Shown here piece by piece: positions 27,775 through 35,452 of a DNA stretch of 52,230 bases. The notes under the pieces were generated by a model. It saw only the letters and a list, made by a program, of their open reading frames with translations. It searched no databases and was not told where the DNA came from. This stretch comes from an uncultured Selenomonadales bacterium (GTDB lineage: Bacteria; Bacillota; Negativicutes; Acidaminococcales; Acidaminococcaceae), in contig ONEW01000014.1 in assembly GCA_900316935.1 (NCBI GenBank), forward strand, positions 1-52,230, in the 5' to 3' direction. Numbering within the stretch: position 1 is the stretch's first letter; every line of letters begins with the position of its first letter. Both the position numbers and the translations under genes were made by a program.

Positions 27775-28692
27775 ATGAAAAACCGTTTTTGCCTGCTGAT
27801 GGCCGCCCTGATCTGGGGTACGACCTTCCTCTTCCAGCGCATCAGCACAGGGACCATCGACACCTTTTCCTTCCTCACCCTCCGGTCTTTGCTGGGCACC
27901 CTGGCCCTGCTGCCCATCCTGCTGTACTACCGGCGCCAACAGGGCCGGCAGCAGCGTTCCGGGGACGCTGTCCCGCCGCAAGGGCGCAAAGGCTGGCCGT
28001 TGTGGGTCTGCTGCGTCCTCATCGGCTGCATCCTGTTCGCCGGCTCGGCCCTGCAGCAGGCGGCCCTGATTTATACGACGGCCGGCAAGGCTGCCTTCAT
28101 CACGGCCCTCTACATCATCCTCGTCCCCATCCTGGGGCTCGTCCTGTACCGCCCGCTGCGCATCACCCACGTCCTCGGCTGCGTCCTGGGCAGCGCGGGC
28201 CTCTACCTGCTCGTGTACCACGGCAGCGGCGAAAGCTTCAACTTCGGCGACCTGCTGGCCTTTGCGGGCGTCCTCTTCTGGGCCCTCCACATCCTCGCCG
28301 TCGACCGCTTCGTCGAGTGGCATCCCGGCATCTTCCTGGCGGAAGGGCAGCTGGCCGTGGACGTCGTCCTGGGCCTGGCCGCCGTGGTCCTGACGGGGGA
28401 AAGCCTGACCTGGCAGGCCGTGACCGCCACGGCCGTCCCCCTGCTGTACGCCGGCATCGTATCCAGCGGTGTCGCCTACGCCCTGCAGATCATCGGACAG
28501 GAAGGCGTGCCGCCGACAGAGGCGTCCATGCTCCTGTCCATGGAAATGGTTTTCGGCGCCCTTTCCGGGGCCCTGTTCCTGGGCGAGACCATGACGGCGC
28601 GGGAACTCACGGGGGCCGCCATCATGTTCGCCGGCGTCTTGGCCGCCCAGGTGCCGGGGCGCATCCTCTGGTACCGCCGTCCGTCCCGTTAA
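27775..28692 (+). CDS. EamA/DMT-family metabolite transporter
   Basis: A 305-residue membrane protein with ten predicted helices in two EamA repeats (about 1-145 and 150-300). Repeat motifs are LIWGTTFLFQR near the start and AGIVSSGVAYALQIIGQ and the EASMLLSMEMVFGALSGALFLGE segment in the second half. The family mostly exports amino acids, nucleobases or other small metabolites. The ATG at 27775 follows AAGGAG by eight bases; coding-like sequence upstream in frame lies across the promoter and is rejected. The M48 gene starts 13 bases downstream. Confidence 0.9.
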   Translation: MKNRFCLLMAALIWGTTFLFQRISTGTIDTFSFLTLRSLLGTLALLPILLYYRRQQGRQQRSGDAVPPQGRKGWPLWVCCVLIGCILFAGSALQQAALIYTTAGKAAFITALYIILVPILGLVLYRPLRITHVLGCVLGSAGLYLLVYHGSGESFNFGDLLAFAGVLFWALHILAVDRFVEWHPGIFLAEGQLAVDVVLGLAAVVLTGESLTWQAVTATAVPLLYAGIVSSGVAYALQIIGQEGVPPTEASMLLSMEMVFGALSGALFLGETMTARELTGAAIMFAGVLAAQVPGRILWYRRPSR

Positions 28693-28705
28693 AGGAGGCC
28701 CTGTC

Positions 28706-29623
28706 TTGCGCTTCTTCAAACACCTTGTCTACCTGTTCATCCTGGCGCTGAACTTCGTCATAAACTATGCCCTCGTCTGCACCCTGGTCAGCGTCGTCTT
28801 CGACATCTTCCGGCCGGAACTGCCCTGGCTGCAGGAGCTGATCCGCTGGACGGGGCTGCCCGATACGGGCCGGACCCGGATTCTGGTGTCAGGCTTCCTC
28901 GCCGTACTCGTCCCCTGCCTCTTCGCGCATACCGGCCTGATGGAGCGCTACTGCTGCTGGAGCCTCGGCGGCCGGCGGCCCGCCCCGCCGGGCCGCGCCT
29001 ACCTGGACCAGATCATGGAGGCCGTGTGCCGCATGGCCGGCCGGCGGCGGAAGGACTACCGCCTGTACGTGCTCAGGCTGAATCAGTGGAACGCCATGTC
29101 CATCGGCCGCCACTCCATCCTTGTGACGCTGCCCCTGCTGCAGCTGGAGCCGGACCAGGTCGGCGGCATCATTGCCCACGAAATGGGCCATCTTGCGCAC
29201 GGCGACACGTCGCGGGCCCTGTTCCTCACGACCTTGTCCCTCCTGGGACACACGGTCCTCAACATCTACGCCGCCGTCCTCCTGGCACTCCAGTTCCTCT
29301 CCTCCCTCCTTCCCGTCTTCGGCTTCTTCCTGTCCCCGCTGTTCCTCGTCCTGAACGGCATCAACTACGGCGTCTGCCTCGTCCTCGACGGCCCGCTGCG
29401 GCTCCTCAACCTCATCGGCAACCGCCGGCAGGAATACGATGCCGACCGCTACGCCTGCGAAATCGGCCTGGGCCGCGGCCTCTACGACGGCCTGGCCCTC
29501 ATCACCCGGTCGGAGGGACGCCTCACCTGGTGGCAGCGGCTCCGGTCGGACCATCCGGACACGCAGGAACGGCTCCGCCGCATCGCCGCCTATGTCAACA
29601 ACAACGAAAAGGAGATCCGTTAA
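28706..29623 (+). CDS. M48-family (HtpX-like) membrane metalloprotease
   Basis: A 305-residue zinc protease. Two N-terminal membrane segments (5-35, 58-78) precede the catalytic H158-E-M-G-H162 motif. The third ligand is E243 in RRQEYDADRYA. A further hydrophobic stretch (176-236) lies between them. HtpX-type enzymes degrade misfolded membrane proteins. The start is TTG, seven bases after GGAGG; no ATG fits. It is followed after two bases by the tandem thioredoxin-fold gene, so it may act in the same envelope-stress pathway. Confidence 0.9.
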   Translation: MRFFKHLVYLFILALNFVINYALVCTLVSVVFDIFRPELPWLQELIRWTGLPDTGRTRILVSGFLAVLVPCLFAHTGLMERYCCWSLGGRRPAPPGRAYLDQIMEAVCRMAGRRRKDYRLYVLRLNQWNAMSIGRHSILVTLPLLQLEPDQVGGIIAHEMGHLAHGDTSRALFLTTLSLLGHTVLNIYAAVLLALQFLSSLLPVFGFFLSPLFLVLNGINYGVCLVLDGPLRLLNLIGNRRQEYDADRYACEIGLGRGLYDGLALITRSEGRLTWWQRLRSDHPDTQERLRRIAAYVNNNEKEIR

Positions 29624-29625
29624 TC

Positions 29626-30312
29626 ATGGGAATTTTTCATGACCGCCTGCTGCCCGTCACCCCGGAAACCTTCCGGGCCGAAGTCCTGGAAGCCAAAGCG
29701 CCGGTCCTGCTCCTCTTCTGCACGAGCTGGCACAAACCGTCGAAAATGGCCATTACGGAACTCGAATACGTGCAGGACCGCCATCCAGGCGTCAAACTGT
29801 GCAAGGTGGACGGCGGCGACTATCCGGAGCTCATGGCACAGTGCCGCGTCCTCATGATGCCCACCACCCTGTGCTTCTACAAGGGCCGGCCCGTCTGCCG
29901 CGCCACGGGCCTGCGCACGAGCTTCGTCCTGGAAAAGATGCTGCCCGCCGATTTCCAGGAAGACAGGCTGCACACCCTCCTCGAAGTGACGGAAGACACC
30001 TTCGGCACCGAGGTGCTGGAGGCCGAAGGCCCCGTCCTGGTGCTCTTCTACGCCGGCGGCGACCGGATTTCCAAAATGCAGATGCCGGAGCTGCAGTCCC
30101 TGTTCGACAAGCACGAAGGCCTCAAGATCTGCAAAGTGGATTGCGAGGAACACCCTGCCCTGATGGGGGAATACAGCATCCTCCTGCCGCCGACGACGGT
30201 CGCCTTCCGCAACGGCAAAGCGGTGCGGCGCTCCACGGGCCTACGTACCCGGGAGGACCTGGAACGCCTGGTCTCCCTCGCCTGCGCAGCAGAAACCGGG
30301 TCCGTTCTGTGA
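29626..30312 (+). CDS. Tandem thioredoxin-fold protein lacking catalytic cysteines
   Basis: A 228-residue protein of two thioredoxin-like domains (about 1-110 and 115-225) with the same TGLRT segment in each. Where thioredoxin has WCGPC, domain 1 has W35-H-K-P-S39 and domain 2 has G145-D-R-I-S149, so neither can do thiol exchange. Both keep the cis-proline motif (P79 in MMPTT, P189 in LPPTT) and the beta-strand frame. No signal peptide is seen, so it is probably cytoplasmic. It may bind TrxA substrates or scaffold. It starts two bases after the M48 stop; trxA lies 100 bases downstream. Confidence 0.85.
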   Translation: MGIFHDRLLPVTPETFRAEVLEAKAPVLLLFCTSWHKPSKMAITELEYVQDRHPGVKLCKVDGGDYPELMAQCRVLMMPTTLCFYKGRPVCRATGLRTSFVLEKMLPADFQEDRLHTLLEVTEDTFGTEVLEAEGPVLVLFYAGGDRISKMQMPELQSLFDKHEGLKICKVDCEEHPALMGEYSILLPPTTVAFRNGKAVRRSTGLRTREDLERLVSLACAAETGSVL

Positions 30313-30328
30313 CCCGGTTACGGAACGG
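30302..30328. repeat. Inverted repeat between the tandem-Trx gene and trxA
   Basis: Outer arms CCGTTC (30302-30307) and GAACGG (30323-30328) enclose a partly paired core (GTGACC/GGTTAC). It overlaps the stop of the tandem-Trx gene and lacks a T run. It could be an mRNA-end hairpin or an operator for trxA, whose own -10 may be TATACT at 30344-30349. Confidence 0.4.
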
Positions 30329-30415
30329 GGCGTCCGGTTCCGGTATACTGGAGAGGCAGGGAAACCCTGCCCGTACAATGCAACGGACCGCTGACAGATA
30401 GAAGGAGGAATCCCT

Positions 30416-30724
30416 ATGAAACCTGTAGAAGTAACAAGCGCCAATTTCGAACAAGAAGTGCTGCAATCCGACAAACCCGTCCTGGTGGACTTCTGGGCAT
30501 CCTGGTGCGGACCCTGCCGCATGATGGCCCCCGTCGTGGAAGCGGTTGCGGAAGGACATCCGGAGCTGCACGTATGCAAGGTCAACACCGATGACAACCA
30601 GGATCTGGCGGAACAGTTCGGCATCATGAGCATCCCCACCCTGCTGGCCTTCAAAGGCGGCAAGCTCATCGGCAGCACCGTCGGCTACCAGCCGGCGGAA
30701 GAGGTCCTGGCCCTGTTCAAATGA
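30416..30724 (+). CDS. trxA: Thioredoxin
   Basis: A 102-residue classical thioredoxin. The active site is W30-C31-G-P-C34. The cis-proline motif SIPTL is intact. It reduces protein disulfides and works with thioredoxin reductase. AAGGAGG sits seven bases before the ATG. It is probably partly cotranscribed with the EamA-M48-tandem-Trx genes and also has a possible promoter of its own. A terminator follows. Confidence 0.96.
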   Translation: MKPVEVTSANFEQEVLQSDKPVLVDFWASWCGPCRMMAPVVEAVAEGHPELHVCKVNTDDNQDLAEQFGIMSIPTLLAFKGGKLIGSTVGYQPAEEVLALFK

Positions 30725-30742
30725 CGACGGACATAAAGAAGA

Positions 30743-30776
30743 CGAGACCGTAACCCCTGTTACGGCCTCGTTTTTT
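30743..30776 (+). terminator. Terminator after trxA
   Basis: Arms CGAG-CCGTAAC and GTTACGG-CTCG with one internal mismatch and a CCCT loop, then six T residues. It also separates trxA from the convergent regulator gene. Confidence 0.87.
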
Positions 30777-30787
30777 ATACCTTTGCC

Positions 30788-31498
30788 TCAGCGGGCCAGC
30801 CGCTGCAGTTTTTCCCGGTCCGTGATGGTGACCGTGCCGCGGCCCGGCCGGACCATGCCCGCCTCGGAAAAATACTTCAGCAGGCGGCTGACGACTTCCC
30901 GGGCGCTGCCCATGTAACGGGCGATCTGCTCCTGCGTCAGCTTCAGTTCATCGGACCGCAGGTTGGCGCTTTCGTCCAGCAGGAAGCGGGCCAGCCGCTT
31001 GTCGGCGCTCAGGAACAGGATCTGCTGCAGGGACCAGAGCATGTCCGACAGGCGTCCCGCTGCCCGCTCGTAGGCGGCGCACCGGGCGTAGATGTTCCCT
31101 TCGGCCACCTGGCCGAAGGCGGCGGAATCCGTCAGGAGCAGCTCCGTATCTTCGTCGGCTTCGACGAAGACCTGGTAGGTGACATTCTTCAGGGCACACG
31201 TGGCCGTAAGCACTTCCACCTCGCCGGGGAACACGCGGTACAAGGTCACATCGCGCCCGTCCTCGGACAGGGTGCAGACCCGCAGTCCGCCCTGTTTCAC
31301 CAGGACGACGCCGAGGCAGTCGTCTTCGCCGCCGAACAGCAGGGTGCCCTTGGCAAAGCGCCGGACATGGGTATGGTTGTTGAGGAGTTCCTTCTGTCCG
31401 TCCGTCAGGTGGTCCCAAAAGGAGAAGTGCCGGATATAGAGGTCCGAAAAATCCCCTTCCCTGGGTTGTACCGTGTCTCTTTCCTTCGTTTCCGTCAT
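30788..31498 (-). CDS. Crp/Fnr-family transcriptional regulator
   Basis: A 236-residue protein with an N-terminal cyclic-nucleotide-binding-like beta roll (about 30-135, KGTLLFGGEDDCLGVVLVKQGGLRV) and a C-terminal winged helix (helix-turn-helix near 185-207, TQEQIARYMGSAREVVSRLL). The four FNR-type N-terminal cysteines are absent, so it is not a cluster-type FNR; scattered cysteines remain. It is the last gene of the six-gene aldehyde/tautomerase operon; its ATG overlaps the preceding stop (ATGA). The likely role is sensing redox or a metabolite and regulating that operon, by inference. Confidence 0.88.
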   Translation of the reverse strand: MTETKERDTVQPREGDFSDLYIRHFSFWDHLTDGQKELLNNHTHVRRFAKGTLLFGGEDDCLGVVLVKQGGLRVCTLSEDGRDVTLYRVFPGEVEVLTATCALKNVTYQVFVEADEDTELLLTDSAAFGQVAEGNIYARCAAYERAAGRLSDMLWSLQQILFLSADKRLARFLLDESANLRSDELKLTQEQIARYMGSAREVVSRLLKYFSEAGMVRPGRGTVTITDREKLQRLAR

Positions 31499-32394
31499 GC
31501 CTTCGCCCTTTTTTCCTTGTCCCGCACATACCGCAGGGCCGACAGGCCCGCTTCGGCACCTTCGCAGGCCGCCTTCACGACCTGCAGCAGGCCGCCCGTG
31601 CAATCACCGGCCGCAAACAGGCCCGGCACGTTCGTCGCCATATGGCTGTCGACCTTGATATGGCCCGCTTCCACACGGGCCCCCATTTTACGGGCCAGTT
31701 CCGTGCTGCCTGCCGTGCCGAGGGCCACGAAGAGGCCGTCGAGGACGAGTTCTTCCCCGTTCTCCAGGCGGACACCGCGGATACGCGTGCGACCGTTTTC
31801 CGTCGTGCTCTTCAGTTCGGCCAGTTTGTCTGTGCGCACCGCGAATTCCGGCGGCACCGGCACGGTCATGCCGCGGCCGTCGGTCAGCAGGATGACTTTG
31901 GCCGCGTGGGGGCGCAGCACTTCGGCCTCATGGAGGGCATAGGCTCCGTTGCCCAGGACGCCGGTGACCTTGTTTTTATAGAAGGCGGCGTCACAGACGG
32001 CGCAATAACTGACGCCGTGCCCCTCCAGTTCCGCCAGGCCCGGCAGGGACGGCACCACCCGCGACGCGCCGGCCGCCAGGATCACACTGTCGCCCGTATA
32101 GGACGCATCCGCCGTGGCCACGACAAAATGGCTCCACGTGTCATCCATGCCGAGGTCCACGACTTCGCCCCGCACGAACTGCACGCCGAGCCGTTCGGCA
32201 CCGGCAATGCCGTTCCGTTCCAGTTCGGCCCCGGACACGGGTCCGGGCAGGCCGTAATAGTTTTCAATGCGTTCCGCCTTGGCCAGGGCCCCGGCCCCCT
32301 TCGTGAACACGGTCACGTCCGCCCCGCCGCGTTTGGCGTAGAGGGCGGCCGAAATGCCCGCCGGGCCGCTGCCGATGATCAGTATGTTTCCCAT
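31495..32394 (-). CDS. Thioredoxin reductase-like FAD/NAD(P) oxidoreductase
   Basis: A 299-residue flavoprotein of thioredoxin-reductase size. The N-terminal FAD loop is GSGPAGISAALYA (8-20). The redox disulfide is C131-A-V-C134 in SYCAVCDAAFY. A degenerate NAD(P) motif, GNGAYALHEA, follows, and the second FAD motif is GLFAAGDC near the C-terminus. It may reduce TrxA or a related protein, given trxA is 1 kb away on the other strand. It might also be a diverged paralogue; the usual trxB may lie elsewhere. It starts 15 bases after the aldehyde dehydrogenase gene. Confidence 0.85.
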   Translation of the reverse strand: MGNILIIGSGPAGISAALYAKRGGADVTVFTKGAGALAKAERIENYYGLPGPVSGAELERNGIAGAERLGVQFVRGEVVDLGMDDTWSHFVVATADASYTGDSVILAAGASRVVPSLPGLAELEGHGVSYCAVCDAAFYKNKVTGVLGNGAYALHEAEVLRPHAAKVILLTDGRGMTVPVPPEFAVRTDKLAELKSTTENGRTRIRGVRLENGEELVLDGLFVALGTAGSTELARKMGARVEAGHIKVDSHMATNVPGLFAAGDCTGGLLQVVKAACEGAEAGLSALRYVRDKEKRAKA

Positions 32395-32409
32395 CTTGTT
32401 CCTTCTGCC

Positions 32410-33828
32410 TCACTTGCCTGTATCGAACAGGGCCTTCTGCTGGGTGAATTCCATCATGCCGTACGTACCGCCTTCGCGGCCGATCCCGCTCATCTTGTAC
32501 CCGCCGAACGGCGCCGCACAGTCCCGCGGGCTGGCATTGATATAGACGTTGCCGGCCTGGATGCGGTGCGCCACATAGATGGCTTCCGCCTTGTCGCCGT
32601 AGACGGCGGCATTCAGGCCGTACTCCGTATCGTTGGCGATCCGGACGGCATCGTCCACCGTGCCGTAGGGAATGACGCACAGGACGGGTCCGAAGATTTC
32701 CTTGCGGGCGATTTCCATGCGGGCGTTGTCCACATCGGTGAAGATGGTCGGCTCCACATACCAGCCTTTGCTTTCGTCCGGCACCCCGCCCATCAGGACG
32801 CGGGCTCCGGCGGCAATGCCCTTTTCAATGAACCCCCTGATCTTCGTGAACTGGGCCTGCGAAGCGACCGGACCCAGTTTCACCGTATGGTCTGCCGGGT
32901 CGCCGACGGTGTACTCCCTGGCGATGTCCACGAGTTCCTTCTCGATGGCCGCCTGTTCCGCCTTCGGGATGAGCAGGCGCGAGAAGGCCGTGCAGGTCTG
33001 GCCGGAATTCAGGAAGATGCTGTTGAAGCACAAGCGGACCGGTTCCGCATAGTCCTTCTGCCCCGGCAGCAGGATATAGGGCGATTTACCGCCCAGTTCC
33101 AGGCTGATGCGCTTCACATGCTCCAGGGCGTGCCTGGAAACGGTGATGCCGCCCGACGTGGAACCGGTAAAGGAAATCATGTCCACCAGCGGATGGTCGC
33201 TCAGGGCATTGCCCACCTCGCCGCCGCGGCCCGTCACCAGGTTGAACGTGCCCTTTGGGAAGCCGGCCTTCCCAAAGGCGTCGGCCAGCCAGTAGGCGGA
33301 CAAGGGCGTGTGCTGGCTCGGTTTCAGGACGATGGTGTTGCCCATGAGCAGGGCCGGCACAATCTTCTGGATGACCTGCCCCAGGGGATAGTTCCACGGC
33401 GTGATGCAGCCCACGACGCCGACCGGCTCGCGGTACGTCGTGGACGCCTCCATGTGCTCCACCAGGGGCACCTTGTCGGCCAGATCGATATAGGACCGCG
33501 TGCGCGTGTACTGGTATTCCACCTGGGATGCCTTCGTGAAGGCCCAGGGCGAACCCAGTTCCCGGACAGTGATGTCGATCAGCTCGTCCTCCTGGCTGCG
33601 GAAGATGGCCAGGAAGCGCTCCATGAGCTCCTTCCGTTCGGCCAGGCTCGTTGCCGCCCAGGCCGGAAACGCCGCAGCGGCCGCGCGGGCCGCCCGGTCC
33701 ACATCGTCCGCGTTGCCGGCAGGCACCCGGGCAAATGCCTTCCGGGTGGCCGGGTTGATGACGTCGATCCACCGGTCCGACGCGCTGTCCACCCATTGTC
33801 CGTCCACATAGAGTTTCGAAAAATCCAT
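32410..33828 (-). CDS. NAD(P)-dependent aldehyde dehydrogenase
   Basis: A 472-residue soluble enzyme of the ALDH superfamily. The catalytic cysteine is C279 (NSGQTC), the general base is E244 (LELGGKSP), and the oxyanion asparagine is N146 (TPWNYP). The cofactor loop is FTGSTSGG. It oxidises an aldehyde to its acid; the substrate is not clear. The ATG at 33828 is chosen because GAGGGGG lies eight bases before it; a GTG three codons earlier overlaps that site. It sits between the tautomerase and flavoprotein genes. Confidence 0.92.
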   Translation of the reverse strand: MDFSKLYVDGQWVDSASDRWIDVINPATRKAFARVPAGNADDVDRAARAAAAAFPAWAATSLAERKELMERFLAIFRSQEDELIDITVRELGSPWAFTKASQVEYQYTRTRSYIDLADKVPLVEHMEASTTYREPVGVVGCITPWNYPLGQVIQKIVPALLMGNTIVLKPSQHTPLSAYWLADAFGKAGFPKGTFNLVTGRGGEVGNALSDHPLVDMISFTGSTSGGITVSRHALEHVKRISLELGGKSPYILLPGQKDYAEPVRLCFNSIFLNSGQTCTAFSRLLIPKAEQAAIEKELVDIAREYTVGDPADHTVKLGPVASQAQFTKIRGFIEKGIAAGARVLMGGVPDESKGWYVEPTIFTDVDNARMEIARKEIFGPVLCVIPYGTVDDAVRIANDTEYGLNAAVYGDKAEAIYVAHRIQAGNVYINASPRDCAAPFGGYKMSGIGREGGTYGMMEFTQQKALFDTGK

Positions 33829-33874
33829 CCTGTACACCCCCTCGTGTCAAACAAGGCTCCTCCGTGCCGGGGCC

Positions 33875-34198
33875 TTACTTTTTCTGTTTTGCTTCTTTGG
33901 CAGCCTTCTTTGTCGCACGGGCTGCTTCTTTTTCGGCTTTTGCGGCAGCCTTCTCCGCCTCCTTGCGGGCTTTTTCCGCCTCTTTGGCAGCTTTGGCCGC
34001 GGCTTTGCGGATTTCCGTCACGGGCACGCCGCCGATGCCCCAGTTGTCCATATCGACTTCGTCGATGGTGACGACAAGGCTCTTCGTGTTCTTGTGCAGC
34101 ACGTCGCCGATGAGCCGGGTCACGCCGGCAATGAGCTCCTTTTTCTGGGCGGCCGTCACATGGCCTTCTTTGGTAATCTTGATATTGACATATGGCAT
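33875..34198 (-). CDS. 4-oxalocrotonate tautomerase-like enzyme with basic Ala/Lys tail
   Basis: A 107-residue protein. Residues 1-62 are a normal 4-OT subunit, with catalytic P2 (exposed after Met removal) in MPYVNIKIT and the NWGIGG motif. From about residue 63 the sequence turns into an Ala/Lys/Glu/Arg-rich helix (for example KAAAKAAKEAEKARKEAEKA) of 45 residues, like a coiled coil or histone-H1-type tail. Normal 4-OTs end near residue 62. The tail might aid multimerisation or bind nucleic acid or another protein. The start ATG 34198 follows AAAGGAGG. It is 42 bases from the MFS gene. Confidence 0.88.
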   Translation of the reverse strand: MPYVNIKITKEGHVTAAQKKELIAGVTRLIGDVLHKNTKSLVVTIDEVDMDNWGIGGVPVTEIRKAAAKAAKEAEKARKEAEKAAAKAEKEAARATKKAAKEAKQKK

Positions 34199-34240
34199 GG
34201 TGATTCCCTCCTTTATAATTGTGTGCAAAACACGGAACCG

Positions 34241-35440
34241 TCAGTCTTTGTGGCGTACGATCGTCCGGGGCATCTTGCGGTCCAACGGCAGGGTGAAGGA
34301 GGCCGCGGCGCCGACGGCGGCGGCAATCCACAATACCTGCAGGGCCGTCACGAGGCCGTAATGGTCCGCCAGGCGGCCGACGAGAGGCGCCATGAGGCCG
34401 CCGACGGTCGTCGTCAGGCCGAGGGTGACGCCGGAAGCGAAGCCCACATTCCTGGCCAGGTACTGCTGCCCCAGGGCCACGATCGGACTGTAAGCCATGA
34501 AGAGGGCGACCGCCAGGGGCACGAGGAGTCCCGTCGCAATCCAGACGTCCGTGGTCTGCGTCAGGAAGAAGAACGACGGCACGCCGGTGAGCATGGCGAT
34601 GCGGAGCATCTTCACGAAGCCGATGCGGTCGGAAACGACACCGCCGACATAGGTCAGCACGGCCCCCAGCGTAAAGAGGATGGTCAGGGCCGACGTGCCT
34701 TGCGTGGGTGTCGCCATCAACACCGTGATCCAGAACATGGGGATGAAGGTATTGCTCAGGGTGAAGCCCATGGAACGCGCGCAGATGGGGAACAGGAGCC
34801 TGCCGAAGTTCTTCCAGTCGTTGCGGGGCTCGTACCCGGGGTTCTCCCGCTTTTCTTCCTGCTTGTTTTCCGCCGCCTTCTGCAGGATGGACGGCATGTG
34901 TACGTAAATGGCCAGGGCGAGGACCAGGTTCACGACCAGGAAGACCAGCAGACAGCGGATGCCCAGTTTATAGGCGCAAAGGCCGGCCAGCATGGGGCCC
35001 ACGGCGAAACCGGCATTGCCGCCGACGGAGAACAGGCCCAGGGCACGCCCTTTCTGCCTGCCCGCCACGTGGTTGACCATGAGGGCCCCTTCGGGATGAT
35101 AAATCGCGCTTCCGAAGCCGCTGACCATGGACGCGCACAAAATGGCGGGATAGGATCCGGTAAAGCCGATGCTGGCAATGGCCGCGCCGCACAGGACGGG
35201 CCCCAGCGGCACCAGCCAGGGCTTGGAGAAGCGGTCCGCATAATAGCCGAGGAGGGGCTGCGTGATGGACGAAATGAGCAGATTGAGGAAGACGATGAAG
35301 GCCGCCCGTTCGTAGCTCAGGCCGTAATGCTGGATGAAGAAGGGCAGCAGGGCCGGAATGGCACCCTGGGACCAGTCCACCGCCAAATGGCCCAGGGCCA
35401 GGTAGTAGACGGAAAAATGCAGTTTCTCTTGCGTGGTCAC
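34241..35440 (-). CDS. Fosmidomycin-resistance-like MFS exporter
   Basis: A 399-residue 12-helix transporter. The N-terminal part SVYYLALGHLAVDWSQGAIPALLPFF resembles the Fsr/fosmidomycin-resistance group of MFS efflux pumps. There is an MFS motif A-like DRFSKP loop and a central charged loop (about 185-210). It starts with GTG, seven bases after GGAGG. It probably exports a toxic organic compound linked to the neighbouring aldehyde/tautomerase genes; substrate not shown. It lies 12 bases downstream of the Fe-ADH-like gene. Confidence 0.88.
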   Translation of the reverse strand: MTTQEKLHFSVYYLALGHLAVDWSQGAIPALLPFFIQHYGLSYERAAFIVFLNLLISSITQPLLGYYADRFSKPWLVPLGPVLCGAAIASIGFTGSYPAILCASMVSGFGSAIYHPEGALMVNHVAGRQKGRALGLFSVGGNAGFAVGPMLAGLCAYKLGIRCLLVFLVVNLVLALAIYVHMPSILQKAAENKQEEKRENPGYEPRNDWKNFGRLLFPICARSMGFTLSNTFIPMFWITVLMATPTQGTSALTILFTLGAVLTYVGGVVSDRIGFVKMLRIAMLTGVPSFFFLTQTTDVWIATGLLVPLAVALFMAYSPIVALGQQYLARNVGFASGVTLGLTTTVGGLMAPLVGRLADHYGLVTALQVLWIAAAVGAAASFTLPLDRKMPRTIVRHKD

Positions 35441-35452
35441 GAAACCACCTCC

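Noticed and set aside
29026..30312. A 428-residue protein joining the M48 region with the tandem thioredoxin
   Set aside because: The first 200 codons lie in another frame of the M48 gene. The real start at 29626 follows AAGGAG and the M48 stop.
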